Shown: in pieces, positions 46,875-59,751 of the stretch
Layout of the letters: every line of letters starts with the position of its first letter
Numbering within the stretch: the first letter of the stretch is position 1
Source of the DNA: Panaeolus papilionaceus
Taxonomy: Eukaryota; Basidiomycota; Agaricomycetes; Agaricales
Direction: 5' to 3'
Assembly: GCA_015501605.1 (NCBI GenBank)
Contig: JADNRZ010000047.1
Location: forward strand, 81,325 to 145,324
DNA: 64,000 nucleotides
The notes under the pieces: generated by a model
Seen by the model: only the letters and a program-made list of their open reading frames with translations
Databases searched by the model: none
What the model was told of the DNA's origin: nothing
Made by a program: the position numbers and the translations under genes

Positions 46875-47349
46875 GATAGGTTTGAGACACGGACTGAGGG
46901 TTCAACTTGAATACGGAACGCCTGCGTACTCGTCATTTAAGTACTGTTGTGCATTCGCTAAAACAAAATCACATAAATATAATTCGCTGATTGCAAAAAA
47001 AAAAAAATACCGTCATGATGTGGCAAGTCAACACGAGAGGTCCCACCATCGCAAAGTAGTTGATTTGTCTCAGGACCCTACATCGAGGGTCCACTTATTT
47101 CATCACCTGATCAAGACGTTGTGGCACTGAAGGGAAATCATTGCATTATATAGGAAAACAAAAATATAGAGGGATTGACCATAAAATCAATAGGTGTGCC
47201 AGGTGGCTGGCCTTATGGCAACTGTTGGGAATCATCGGCGCACAATCCAATAGATGTAAAAGGGATATTGATAGCAACTAGTAAAAAAACAGGACAAAAA
47301 TACAGCATATTTTCAGATACAGCATTTTTAAAGAAAGAGAAGTTACCAG

Positions 47350-48906
47350 CTAGCCTGAATCTGGTTTGCTGTAATAACTGCGCCCTTCTGACTTGGAGGC
47401 TGGCGAATGATTTGGAAGATCAGCCTCAGAAGGTTCGGAGCTACGTTCTTGATTCATATCAGCGAGGGTGAGAGGTTTGCTGGTGCTGAGATAATGATCT
47501 ACAATGTGGCCACAATGAGCCGTAATGTCGTCAATGGTCCAGCCGCATTCCTTGAATGCATTGATGATAGGCATTATCTGGTGGTTTGCTTCTTCTGTGA
47601 ATGACAATGCCTCCTCGGCTTCATCAAGTAATTGCTGTAAAAGGGCCTGTGCGTGAACAACCTTGATGGACGCAAAGTGTTTTTGTGCATCAGACGTTTT
47701 CCTTGCAGCTCGGGCAACAGCCAATGCCAGCTTGGAATCAAGATTGTTCCAATCATGACCACGGGCATCAATGGCCAGCAATAACTCCGTTTCTTCCTTC
47801 ATGCAAGTGTTGAAAAGATGATCAGCTTCCGAAATCTGCTGTTGGAGAGCCAGTAGCTTTTCCTTCTGCAATGTCTTGTACTGCTGCACTGAGAGAAGAT
47901 CGTGACGCTCTTTTGGGTAAGAAAGAAAAGCCTAAAATTACCGATGCGTCAGCTCACAACGTCAATGGGCTGTAAACTGCTCAACAGGCTTACACGGGGG
48001 ATAGCGACTCTGGAAGGGTCTTGAAGCCTCCAGGAAGTAGCGATGCTCCATCTTGCGCTTGGTTTAGGGAGGGCAACGGAGCCGTCAGATAAGTCGGATC
48101 TGCTGATGATGGTGGCTCGTTGCATGTCGGCTGCGGTAGAGTCATTGGTGGCGTCGGGGTGATGATACCCTGTGATTATAGGCTGATAAAAGCCAGGTTG
48201 AGGTTGTATGGAAGAAGAAAAACGCACAGAATCTGGATTGTGCTGCCAGTTCATGTAGGGCGGTAACCCATTTGCATGATCGATGTCATATGGGGGTGAA
48301 TGGAGTAGTTCAGTATGTCTGTGTCTGGTGCTTGACTGGTCGGGGGATTCCCGATCGAGGATCCTATTGACAGGCTGAGGATAGTTTAGAGATGGTAACT
48401 TTGAGCAAATCAAGACATGAAAACCATACATGATCAGACGGAGATTTGTACTCTCCACTGGCGGATTTGGATGGCCATGTAAAGCCCAAAGATTCGTGGG
48501 CATGAAAGGCGCGAGAGGCTGTGAACAACCATTGTTGTAAAGGTGCGATAACGAGGCAAAGAATATTGAAAATGTTGAATCCAAATCGCAAAATCCGCTT
48601 CCATGAATAATGACCCCAAGCGTTGACTTCCTCTGGGTTTACAGCCTGAGAAGGTGTCAAGTGGGTGCTGGAGCCGCCACTGGCACTAGCAGCGTCGCTC
48701 TGGGTCCGTGTCCCCTGAGAAGTTTGCAGAACAAAGTCATCGGCTGCTGCAGACTCTGTTGCTCCTGTCGCAGCTGGCATGACGCAGGTTTGAGTGCTGC
48801 TACCGAAAGCAGTGAAGGCCGCTGAGGATCGAAGGTAGAAAGTTTCCAATTTCCAGATGAGGTGGGCCACAGAATGTAAGAACCGTTTTGGACACGGTAT
48901 CCGCAT
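47350..48906 (-). CDS. Hypothetical protein with one hydrophobic segment and a coiled coil
   Basis: Probable exons 48906-48429, about 48373-48000 and 47889-47350 on the minus strand. The first contains a hydrophobic stretch FGFNIFNILCLVIAPLQQWLF that could be a membrane helix, preceded by a Ser/Thr/Ala-rich region. The second is Pro/His/Ser-rich (SPPYDIDHANGLPPYMNW). The last is a clear coiled coil (QKEKLLALQQQISEADHLFN, then LLQQLLDEAEEALSFTEEAN) ending in ...YSKPDSG. Start and splice sites are guesses, so it might be two genes. It is oriented head to head with the Plavaka transposase at 49956. Confidence 0.4.
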
Positions 48907-49955
48907 CTGAGGAGCTCAATAACTTGAAGCAGTTTGGTGGTCCAGAACTCCGAGTCGAATTGGATGATCCAAGTAAAGGTCGACTTAATTTTAATAAAGG
49001 TCAATGCAGCGACCTATATCTCAGTCACTGTGGCGGTCAACAAATAGGAATGATGTGTGTCGGGTCAGAGGCCTGGTAGTCAGACCAGTTCATATCAAAC
49101 TTGGAATACCAAGTCACGGTGATGCGGCTGCCTTCAAGATGTTCGTTGTTTTACCACAGCCTGACATCTGCCAGTGTCAAGTGAACACCTTGACTTTCAA
49201 ATTTGTTTCAAAGTTCAAGCAGGTGCAGAAACACTGCCGAAAAAGCCAGGTAATGAATAGCATCCGAGTCTTTAGAATAACTTCAAGTTCTGATACTTAA
49301 CCAAAGCATTCTGGTTGTGCGTCGTGTTGTCAAACTCGGATTTTGCCACACTGGCATGATTGCCAGCCTGAGTGCTCCGGAAATTTAAATTATCCACAGC
49401 TACTACTACTACTGCGACACAACTCGACCACCAAATCCGAGTCCAAAAGCTGTCCAATAGACCTAGTCCACAACTCCACAACCGAGCTTGAATTGTGGCG
49501 AAGGGGCGCTACTAAGTAAAAGCTGAACCTGAAGGACAGTCGAGTCCATGCTATACCCAACATTGACAGCATGCTTGTTCTGGCGCCACGTTGCGAATAT
49601 GGTGGCCACCACGCTGCCTGTCCTTGCATCGGAGGCTGCCATCACCCTGAATCCTGACTTAAGCTGCCAATTAATCACGGTGGGGCACGATCTTCACGCT
49701 GACTTTCAAACACTCTTCATCTTCAACTTGATAAGACATGAGTCCTAGGCACCTCAGGCTTAATTCCTTAGACAATCAGTGAATGCACCAGCAATTGGTG
49801 TCTTCGCTATGCGATTTAAATTTGAATTTCCTGCTACAATTCGAAGCCGCCACTCTCCACCGCCCAGACCTGGACAGCTGAGGTTCAAGTCCTTCGGTTT
49901 CAAAATCTGCCTCTTCATCGTTGCTCTGTTCTTTATCGTACTCCTTTTCCAAATC
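48907..49955. other. Divergent intergenic region before the Plavaka transposase
   Basis: Lies between a minus-strand gene and the plus-strand transposase. The words CCGAGTC/GACTCGG and GTCAAGTG recur, as they do at 44.2 and 54.4 kb. The terminal repeats of the Plavaka element should be sought here, but I could not match an end to the 3' side. Confidence 0.4.
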
Positions 49956-52900
49956 ATGCCGCCCACTGTGCGTCCAAGTCAGACCAAGGAAGCTTTGCGG
50001 TGTGTTGTAGGATGTGATCGACTTTTTTCGGAGCATGGCCATCTCTCAAAACATAAAACGTTCTGCGTCATATCGCAGAATTCCAAACACAAAGTAGACG
50101 AAGAGTGTCAAGCAAGAGGTCTGAAATCTTTGCTTCCCAAGCAGAATCCAGCAGGCCGCATGTCCAGAAAGGATCGTTTGAAGGGACTAGGACAGGTAAT
50201 GTATCTGTCTCCCCACCGAGTGGAATATCAGTCTTACAACCTTTGTTCTGTTGGTCAGACCCCCTTGCGCCCGCCGAGCTCGAGTGCAAGCACATCTTCA
50301 GCTCATGCGGTCCGGCCCAATGCTGGAACTGAAAATGACAATGACAACCCTGATAACCTTCCAAGTTCTCCACAGCTTACACGTGCTGGCCGACCTTGAC
50401 GCGAATACCGACTACCCCAGCGATTTCGCGATTATATCCCAGAGTCCCTGACGTCCTTCATTGAGGAAGCTCCACCGATTACGAGACAAGTTCTGCTCAT
50501 TGTACGGGACTGTCTGATCACTTCTCTCAATAGCTTTGGTATCTGGAGGGACTACCCTAATCGTCCCAGCACTGATCCGGACTCCCTTTTGACTTTGGAG
50601 GAATTAGTCAACCACTGTGTCAGCGATGCCAATTCAGAAACTCCACAACATACAACACTGTTGCCGCAGACAACCGCAAATCATCCTTCGTCCCACTCTC
50701 TACCGAACCAGCACTGTCCTGAGTACTGGCCATTTGAGAATCCCACCATCCATTCAGTCATGAGGTGGCTTAACAATGGCCAAGTCGCAAAGTCAGAAGC
50801 GGAAACCACGGGATTTGTCCGTGATGTGATCTTATCCCCCACCTTCCAGATCCACCATTTACTTGGTTTTGATGCACACCAGCAGAACACGCTCCTTGAT
50901 CGTCACCTTTCCCAATCACAACCCCATCATCTGTTCTCAGAGAGAAGTCTACAGATCCAAGTCCCTTCGGGCCAACGGAATGTGCCACCTGTTCCCTTCA
51001 ACGTACCTGGTTTTCTCCATAGGAGCATTCTCGATGTCCTTAAGGAAGCATTCACCGGCTCACTATCCCACTTCCTTCATTTTTCTCCATTTAAGGCATT
51101 TTATCGCAATCCTGACACTGGCAATGACAAGCGAGTCTATGGTGAAATTTATTCTTCGGATGCCTTTCTCTCAGAATCAGACGAGGTTCGCTACAAATCC
51201 CCTTCTGATCCAAATGACCCAGATTGCAAGAGAGAGAGGGTGGTGGCTGCACTCATGTTTTCATCGGACGCAACACACCTAGCTGATTTTGGAAATGCGA
51301 AAGCCTGGCCCATTTATCTCATGCTTGGAAACCTCTCCAAATACATCCGATCTCAAGTCAACAGTGGTGCAATGCATCACCTGGCGTATATCCCATCAGT
51401 AAGTAGTCAGTTGTTTATGTATTAAAGTATTCATCTCATGGTTCTCAGTTGCTGGAGTCCTTCAAGGTCTTTGCCGAGAGTCTTCACCCTAAGTGGAAGA
51501 GTCAAAAAGGCCAAATTTTGACGCATTGCAAACGCGAGTTGCTCCAGGAAGTCTGGAGGGTACTGCTAGACAATGATTTTGTCCATACCTATAAGTACGG
51601 TATTGTGGTGATGTGTGTAGATGGCATTGAACGTTGTATATTCCCCCGAATTTTTACGTATTCCGCCGACTATCCCGAAAAGTAGGTTGTCATTTAACCT
51701 CCAGTTACTTTTTTTCATAGTTTTCCGTATTTACCATTAAATTTCAGAGTCCTCCTCGCAACGATACGTGACAAAGGCCTGTGTCCGTGTCCACGATGCC
51801 TCGTTCGCATGCAGAATCTAGACCAGTTGGGCATGGCAGATGACCGGAAAACACGGTCTGAAATGCCCCGTGTTCATCACATCACACAGGTCAAGAAGGC
51901 TCGCGCCTTTATCTATAAACAAGCAAAGCCTATCAATGGGTCGAATGTGGAAGCATTGCTGAAGGATTTTTCTGGTGTCCCTACCATTGTAAGTGTCCTT
52001 GGAAGTTCAACTGCTACAGCCCCCCTAATACACACCAGAATGCCTTTGTTGAGCGTTTGGGCGTTGATTTCGACCCCTCTAAGATGCTAGTCGTCGATCT
52101 CCTCCATGAATTCGAATTGGGTGTATGGAAGTCACTCTTCTCACATTTAGTGAGAATCTTATACACTGCAGACGGGTCGGACCAACTCGTCATCGAGCTA
52201 GATCGGTGGTGCGCGCTTATTATTTTCTTTAACGCACCTTGCTCAATACATGTATACCTTTGCACTGGCAGATTCTCGCTGATATCCATGTTCGGACATG
52301 GGACAATCCGAAGATTGTCAGCAAACTCATCCGAGATGAAGAAGATGGCCGCGTGTGATTTTGAAGATCTTCTACAAGTAAGTGGTCCTTATTTTTGCTA
52401 GCACACAAATCTTATTTGACAAAGTGCAGTATTCCGGTTTTTGATGGGCTTTTAGAAGAGCCTCACAATCAACATGTAACCGAGCTACTGTATGTCACAG
52501 CTCAATGGCACGCACTCGCCAAGCTTCGCATGCATACAGAGACAACTTTGGTGCTGCTTGATTCTGTCACGACAAAATTTGGAGCTGCTCTGCGTAACTT
52601 CAGAGACACGACATGCAAAGATTTCAGCACCGTTGAATTGCCTAAAGAAGCCGCCGCACGTGCACGGCGTGAATTGGCCGCGATGTCCAGCACAGGTAAG
52701 ATATGAACCCAGTTGATGTTTACTAGCACCAGGTTGATTTATGAATCAATGCACAGGCGAAGCTCCAATGACAAGCAACGCAAGTACCAGAAAAGCAAGA
52801 ACGTTAAATCTAAAAACCGTGAAAACACATTTCCTCAGCGATTATGTTACCCATATTCGGTTGTTTGGAACCTCAGACTCATACTCAACCCAACTGGTCA

Positions 52901-54375
52901 GCAATGTCCCATTGCACTTCTTTCGTGCTCCTGTGCGTTCTAATAACTTGCATAATAGGGAGAACTTCAGCATCGTATGACCAAGCAAATGTATGGCCTT
53001 ACCAACAAAAACAATCCTATGCCGCAAGTAGCAAAAAAATACATTCGGAAAGAGGTGTTGCGACCAGATGAGCAGCAAGAAGTACAAGAATTGCAAAGCT
53101 GAGGAAAGTCACAATTAGGAGATCGCTATGTGATTTCTGAATCGCATAGCTTCCTCATTTCCCTTCTGGAGTTCGCGGGGGAGAATGGTATGATGCTCGT
53201 CTGGAAGGTACGAACCACACCTCCATTGCCCCGATATACCGGAATTTCATGCCAATGTGCTGTAGAACTTCATGCTAAAGCTGCAGACCCACCTCCTATC
53301 ACGTTTCTCAGAGAGTACAGCCCCGCCAAATTTCACCGCAACAGAGTTGAACTGTCTCAGGATTCGGAATAACACCGCATATAGGCATTCAACTGTCCAA
53401 ATCAACTATACGACATATGACATGCGGCGCGATTTCGACACCATTAATCCACACTCACATCCGTTTATCATGACTGTTTCCCCAGAAGCTGCAGGACACA
53501 CCTCCACCCGGCCCCCTTATACCAGCCCTTCAACATTTTGGTACGCAGCCGTTTTAGGAATATTCCATGCTGATGTCCAGCGGGTTGGAACAAATTTTGA
53601 AGACCTTCGCTTTCGAACTATGTATTTCTTGTGGGTTCGCTGGCTGGAACCAGTCGCAAGCAACCTGTCAGAGAGCCAAGATTCCAAGCTTCCCAAGCTC
53701 CGATGCCTACCAGAAGAAGACGAAATGGCCTATGGATTCCTTGACCCTGCGCTTGTATTACGAGGTTGTCACCTCATTCCTGCATTCTGCGATGGCCTAT
53801 CATCAGATACACCTGGTCAGGTCATTTCTTACCGAGGACGTCAGGTCATGAGTGAGTCAGTTCTGCATCAGTGGAAGCACTACTGTGTTGGAACGTAAGT
53901 GTACAATTTTTGGTGGTTCCATCTCAATCTCAGCTGATGGAACCATAATAGCTTTGTTGATCGAGATATGTTCATGAGGCACTTCAATCTAGGGCTGCAT
54001 CATAGTCGGTCAATGGACAATTCAGAAAGCAGTGCCAGGACCAGAGAATCAGTTCAGCCTGGGACATCTTCAGCTCAACATCCAATGGAGGAACCACATG
54101 TCGAGCCTGAGTCAGATAGAAATGGGTCAACACTACAAGCAGTACCTGCCTGTGATGATTACATGGATGTGGATGTGCCTGATGCGACTACTTTGGCGAA
54201 TCACTTGGAAAATGCGGACATAGATATGGACAAACTCGACGAGGGCTCTGAGTCCAATGAAGAGCAGTCTGAAATGGCATCGGATGAGGAGTCAGGGCCT
54301 GACTCAGAAGATGAGATGGACAGTGGTGATGTTGATGACAATGAGGACTCAGATGTACCGTATGATGATCTCTAG
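49956..54375 (+). pseudogene. Plavaka-type (CACTA superfamily) transposase, degenerate
   Basis: Transposase of a basidiomycete DNA transposon family. Start ATG 49956 (MPPTVRPSQ), followed by a zinc-finger-like CVVGCDRLFSEHGHLSKHK. Coding pieces then follow in family order: RLPQRFRDYIPESLTSF and SFGIWRDYPNRPSTDPDSL; WPFENPTIHSVMRWLN; VYGEIYSSDAFL; VAALMFSSDATHLADFGNAK; LAYIPS; then 51449-51685 (FVHTYKYGIVVMCVDGIER, YPEK), 51748-51988 (GLCPCPRCLVRM), 52040-52380 (MLVVDLLHEFELGVWKSLF), 52430-52700 (AQWHALAKLRMHTETTL), 52780-53040 (LNLKTVKTHFLSDYVTHIRL), 53355-53895 (YTTYDMRRDFDTINPHSHP) and 53952-54375 (FVDRDMFMRHF and an acidic tail). Introns have GT...AG ends. TGA at 50397-50399 breaks the frame between GRP and REYRLPQ, and the 53040-53270 stretch is weak. 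Probably inactive. Terminal repeats not found. Confidence 0.82.
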
Positions 54376-55302
54376 CAATAAAAATCAAATCAAGTTTTCA
54401 GATCCAAGTCAGCCGTAACTACGAGTTTGGGTCAATAACAGTTGAACCCCTTCTGAGTCATCCAACTGTTTAATTTACTCTGCTACTACTTAGGTTATGT
54501 GGACCAATTTGTCCTTTGCCACACGACCAGCTAGCTACTTGGTAACCTCAAGTCAGAACTTTACAGAGGTGCAACCTCAATGTTATGACAGTTCCGAGGC
54601 TGTGAGGCTTCGTCACGTGGTTCCCAGTCTTTATCATTTTGTGCTTTTTCTTTTCAGACTTCTAACCTGCTCGAATTTTCCCTTTCTGCTCACTTTCACC
54701 CCTGCTCTTCTCGTCTGTGTCCCTCAAGTCTGTCCCTCGCCGTATTTAATCGTTGCCCTACTTGCTTTATTTGGCATATTGTTTGTGCATTAGGATCTTT
54801 GCCAGAGGCTTAATCTGTGTCGTGTCAGTTTTCATTTTCATTTGTCCTTACACATTACACGTTCTGCCGCCCAATGGCGTGCCCGACATTCATTTGCTTC
54901 GTTGTTCGTTTTGGCTCGTCAACTGTGTGTCCGTCGTTTGGTATGTTTGAAATTATTTTTCTTGTTCATTTTTGCCTTATTATATCATTGACGCTGTTTG
55001 CACACGACGCGCATTTCAACCACCTTCTCCGTGACTCGAATGCAATGTTCTGCCTTCTCATGGGAACATTTCTCCTAGATATTCCTTTTTCTGGGGTTTT
55101 CTGCGCGATGAACATCATTCAAATGTTCCATTGATCTACGACATGTTACAACCCCTTCACTTAAACTTTGCCACTGTGAATCCTGGTCCTGCCATGACGG
55201 CGTCACGTGGGCGTGTCTGGAAGTCAATATTAATCCTTGATCGAGGTTGACCGCTTCCTTCAATCCAACCCCTTTTCTTTCTTTCGTTTGTCTGCCCTTA
55301 CC
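54376..55302. other. Downstream of the Plavaka transposase, nothing recognised
   Basis: Words such as 'gagtcagg' and 'caagtca' continue to about 54560. Beyond that the plus strand is C/T-rich, so its open frames (for example 54497-54793) are not credible genes. Confidence 0.4.
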
Positions 55303-56391
55303 ATGATTACCACCTCCGAGATCGAGACATACATCCCCCCACTTCTCAGACTTGTAATCATCCTTATTTCTTTGTACAGATTGGCACTGACATGTTCTCT
55401 ACAGCCCAGAAGAGGTAGCAATTTTAGAAAAATGATGGAACCCTTAGGACTTGCTGATAATTTGAATAAATGCCAAAAAATACATGTAAGTCTTTCTTTT
55501 CAATTCATCATCAACGTCGGCTCAAACGTTTGCAGCGCATCTTTGTTGCCAAGCTGCGCATGAACATCCAGGGCTGACAACTGTACAAGAAGCAAACAGA
55601 TAGCATTAATGCAATCGAATCCGCTGTACGTCTTCTGATTTTAAAATGGATCATCTTGGTTAATGGTTATTTTAGCTCAAGACAGCCTTCCCCCAATACT
55701 TCATTCAACATGTAAATGCTCAAGAAGCACTCTCCTTTGTCGAACCCATGGCCAAGGGGATATACTGCAATTATCTTCGCTGTGTGGCCCTCAAGGTATT
55801 GCATCATGTTACTCTGTTCATTGTCATTCTAACTGTAATTTTTTTTTTCACAAGCAAATCAAGAACAAAAAACAGAAGATGGAGAAAGAAAAAGAGAATC
55901 GAGTATTCATCAAGCGTACAGGACCTCGAGCTGTGGATGTTGCAAACACTACCCAAACTGCATTACCTGCTTCGACTACCCGTGTGCCTACTCCAGCCGA
56001 TGTTACAACCTCATCAGCAGCCTCATCAATTACTCCTCGTTTACCTACACTTGCTCCTCCCTCGCAGGCAGGTGGCAGTTCCTCTGCACCATCATCTTCA
56101 TCAAACCATTCTCATGGCATTAACGCTGTGAATGCACCACCTCCTAATCCAGGAATGACCATTGAGGCGTACGTGGTTGCGAATCATCCCACCCTCTTGC
56201 CAACTCTGCAGGCTGTCCTAAACGAAGGATATGACTGCGTCGAAAAGATAGATGAATTGTTCGCCATGAGCGCTGACCTGCAACGAATGGGTTTCGAGCG
56301 ACTTCTTATTGCATCTCAGAAAGTTGGAGGGGGGAAGTCTTTTGACATACTGAGGGTTTTCACATACATTCGTCGTTTTGCTCCTACTTAA
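55303..56391 (+). CDS. Hypothetical protein, several exons, possible in-frame TGA
   Basis: Probable exons: 55303-55488 (MITTSEIETYIPPLL, then LGLADNLNKCQKIH), 55537-55624 (RIFVAKLRMNIQG, TGA at 55575-55577, QLYKKQTDSINAIES), 55676-55795 (LKTAFPQYFIQHVNAQEALS and MAKGIYCNYLRCVALK) and about 55855-56391. The last exon starts basic (KKQKMEKEKENRVFIKRTG), continues Ser/Thr/Pro-rich, and ends in a compact helical block (PTLLPTLQAVLNEGYDCVEK to ILRVFTYIRRFAPT). The early TGA means either a pseudogene or a mis-drawn exon. No family recognised. Confidence 0.4.
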
Positions 56392-56856
56392 CTACATGTT
56401 TGAAGTCTCCAACACACCCCTTTTTGTACTTTTTCTATTCTGCATTCTAACCCTCCTGTGCTACGTTTTTTCTATTTCAATTTTTCAATTTTCTTGTAAT
56501 TCCTTTTCTACATAGTTCCTTGTCGCTGATCACTTCTATGTGGCTCATACCATTCCCGTTCTATTCATTTCTTTGCATGTATCATTATCTATCAGTCGAT
56601 GTTTTTCCCCTGCTTGTACCACATTTTACTCACATATGAATACCACCTGTTTGTGACCTTGAGTTGATGATTTCCCCTGCCCAAGTCTTCATGGAGGTTG
56701 CAATCTTTTTATTTTTGGTATACTGCTTATTTCTTATCCGTCCTTCCTTTTCATGTTCGACCGGAATCGTAACGCATCTCTGTTTTGCCCTGGCACGACG
56801 ATATATCCATTCGATGCTGCTCAGTCATGTGGATTGCACACACACTCACGGAGTTA
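56392..56856. other. 3' flank of the hypothetical gene, nothing recognised
   Basis: T-rich sequence without a gene or motif that can be supported. Confidence 0.4.
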
Positions 56857-57463
56857 CACGACATCGTCAGAAATTCAGTGGTATGTTACCCCAATGTCAG
56901 GATGTGTAATTCATATGAAATTACAATATTTGTTATACAACCTTCAAGTCATCTTTTCAGTTCAGTATGCTGGTGACGTCGCGCTGTGTGGATGGTTATG
57001 ATGACTCTGTCGGGATGGTAGTTTACGACACGAAGATATATGGTGTCGCAACCTTCATGTCTCGTCGATATTGTTTGAACCATGTATACAAACATGTTAT
57101 AAGATGCAGAAAACTTGTGAATTGCGTGCAAACTCACATCACCCTTTTCTTGTAGCTATCACGACATTGTCAGAAATTCAGTGGTGTGTAACCTCAATGC
57201 CAGGACATGTAATTCATATGAAATTATGATATTTATAATACAAAGTTCAAGTCATCTTTTTAGTTCGGTATGCTGGTGACGTCGCGCTGTGTGGATGGTT
57301 ATGATGACTCTGTTGGGATGGTAGTTTACGACACGAAGATATATGGTGTCGCAACCTTTACGTCTCGTCGATACTGTTAAAACCATATGTACATGCATGT
57401 TATGATACTGTTGGAAACTAAGGTCTTGTGTATAACCTCACGTCACCTTTTTCATGTACCTAT
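56857..57463 (+). repeat. 303-bp imperfect tandem duplication
   Basis: Unit 1 (about 56857-57159) and unit 2 (about 57160-57463) both begin cacgacat.gtcagaaattcagtgg and run in parallel to 'catgtacctat'-like ends. Similarity is strongest over 'gctggtgacgtcgcgctgtg' and the following 90 bases. Short frames in the two units are not conserved. The block ends about 145 bp before the GTPase copy C start. Confidence 0.88.
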
Positions 57464-57607
57464 ATGCACTTGTATGGGTATCCAACGAAATAGAAGAATG
57501 TTACTTAATCATCTGACCAGTAACACCAAATCACTGTCTGATTTTTTTGCTGATGGATATCTCTTTCCGCGAACCCCAGCCGCGACTTAGTTGTCAATAA
57601 TCGTGTC

Positions 57608-59153
57608 ATGGAGGGACTTGAACTCAAAGAGTTCAGAGTTACGGGTAATATTTCTGTCAAACCCGTAGCCAGAATACCCGACGAAGCAGTTGTATATATG
57701 TACGTGTAGTGTTAGTCGTGGTTCTGAAACTCGTCTAATGAATGAAAATACTTAGCATCATGGGACCTACTGGTGCTGGGAAGAGTACAGTAAGTCAACA
57801 ACCATGTACAGCATTTTGATGCAATTTACTTAGACGGAATACTTTTTGTCCGTTCAATTTCATTGAGGCACTTGCAGGAGGCTCACAGAACCTTGCTATT
57901 TCGAGTAATCAGCTCGCTGGATATACCCAGCGTGTAACTGCTTACAAGCTTGTCAACATTGCATGGAAACAATCTGCCAGGGCAATTTATCTGGTTGATA
58001 CACCAGGATTTTCCGACAGTAAGATATCAGAGATGGAGGTTGTGGATATCCTCAGAGATTGGCTGAAAGAGAATTGGTGAGCTCTTGCCATTGATATCAT
58101 GATACCTCAGGAAGAATATTCAATTGACTTCCGACTAGTTCTTCAATAAATTACAGAATATTATTTCTCACTCCCATTGCGGTCACTCGCCTGCCAGGAA
58201 GTAGGCAGAGAACAATTAAAATGTTAAAAGAATTGTTGGGTGTCAGGACTTATACAATCACAGTTGTAACAACAATGTGGAATACCCTTCACAGTGAACG
58301 AACTCGCAGTCAAGCGGAACAAAACTTTGAACGACTTAAAGCCGGGGTTTTCAAGGTAATTAGTACCATCTCCCATGTTGTTTTTGAAGTGTCACTCACT
58401 CTGACCTAGGGGTTTTTTGGGGAGGAAACTGACTTGAAGCGTTTTATGGGTACCAGGACTTCAGCCCTTCAAGTGTTGGATAGCAATGTTTGGTACTATG
58501 ATCAACCATTATACAGGTCAACGATCACTTCCACACATCTCTATTGTGACTTGCATGAGCGCATTGAGGGCGCGCTTCAGAAGAAAGTCATGATTGAGTC
58601 GGACCTGACTCATTCCGACACACAAAGCAACAAAGTTCTCGAAGCCATCTTGGAGCAGGATCAAAAGGAAAACGACGAGACTTTGGCCAAATTCATTTCC
58701 CAATTGGTCAAATTTGGACGACCACTGCCTGAATTTCGGGAAGGCGCGCAAGCTCTACGCAAGACCATCGTGGACAACATCATCCCAGCCAACCATCGAA
58801 TGTGCGATAATTTCCAACAGTGGGCTGACGACCCAGAGATTCACAATGGGCTTGTCTCCGATCCCGGGCTGAAGGAGACTATACTTGCCATGCTGCCCGA
58901 AAAATGTGTCTCCCACAAGCGTCCGAAGGAGCAAGCGGACACCTTGCCGTCTATAGGATCCATTTCTGACCAAGGTCGAGACTCGAAGCCTGTACAGACA
59001 GAGACGATATCCGCTATGGGACCAGAGTCGGAAGCCCTTGTCATCCCTGTTAACCATGGACTATCATGGTCACTTGCTTTTAAAGGGCTACTCCGACGTC
59101 TACTCAAATTTGCCAAGCGCCATCATCCCAAATGGCTCAAGCGTGAGGAGTAA
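57608..59153 (+). pseudogene. AIG1-like P-loop GTPase, copy C (splice acceptor lost)
   Basis: Full-length counterpart of copy A. Exons: 57608-57699 (MEGLELKEFRVTGNIS), 57756-57789, 57859-58076, 58139-58355 and 58410-59153; 434 residues if spliced as in copy B. GPTGAGKST, DTPGFSDSK and TPIAVTRLPGS are present, and the C-terminal charged helical region matches copy A with a few substitutions (for example Gly for Glu near SDPGLKE). Intron 2 ends caat instead of caag, as in copy A, so normal joining of the two halves of the P-loop exon region is not expected. No other frame lesion. If an alternative acceptor is used, the product would be altered in the GTP-binding site. Confidence 0.7.
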
Positions 59154-59751
59154 AACCACGGGTACGTTCGATTTGCGACCTATGGAGGAGTTATATTTGT
59201 TCACATACACATATTCTAGTGCATGCACTCTGGGATTTCACATATCTTGTGTCAAACATTATTCATCTCGTTTTGCTGAATCCTCGTTTCCATGTTTCAT
59301 TGTTCTGTTTGGCTTAATATATATAATGTACTGGTTTGCAATGTCTCAATGTTTCCAAGATGACCATGTCCCATTATATTTAACATGTACCATGTTCACG
59401 AATGTATCGATCCATTAGCATGATCTCGGAGGAAAGTAGGATTTGGACGCGTGTAGGGTGATCTGTATTCCACGTGAGCATGAGTGCGGCCCAAATGGCC
59501 TTGGGCGATAAAATGTCGGGCATCAGGGTTCATCATATTCTATATATCAGAGTTGGCGTCGTATTGCGTAATATGTACGCAAAACATAACCTACATGTAC
59601 TCGAAAATTGGTGGTGTCAAAACAATTTCTGACAAACTTCCCTTCATGAAAGGACACCATGTAGGTACATATGTACACACTAGGATAACAGAGTATCTCA
59701 TGGCAACGGCGACCCCATAATCTCTTTTGCCTCGAACAAGGGTCTCCCGTC
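59154..59751. other. 3' flank of GTPase copy C, ending at a deletion junction
   Basis: Close match to 1472-2064. At about 59746 the sequence jumps from the equivalent of 2064 to that of 2785 (gggtct | cccgtcttgag), so promoter and start of the next gene are missing. Confidence 0.75.

Noticed and set aside
48907..55300. Terminal inverted repeats of the Plavaka element (for example cactgtggcgg at 49026)
   Set aside because: No inverted partner with a target duplication could be found on the 3' side.
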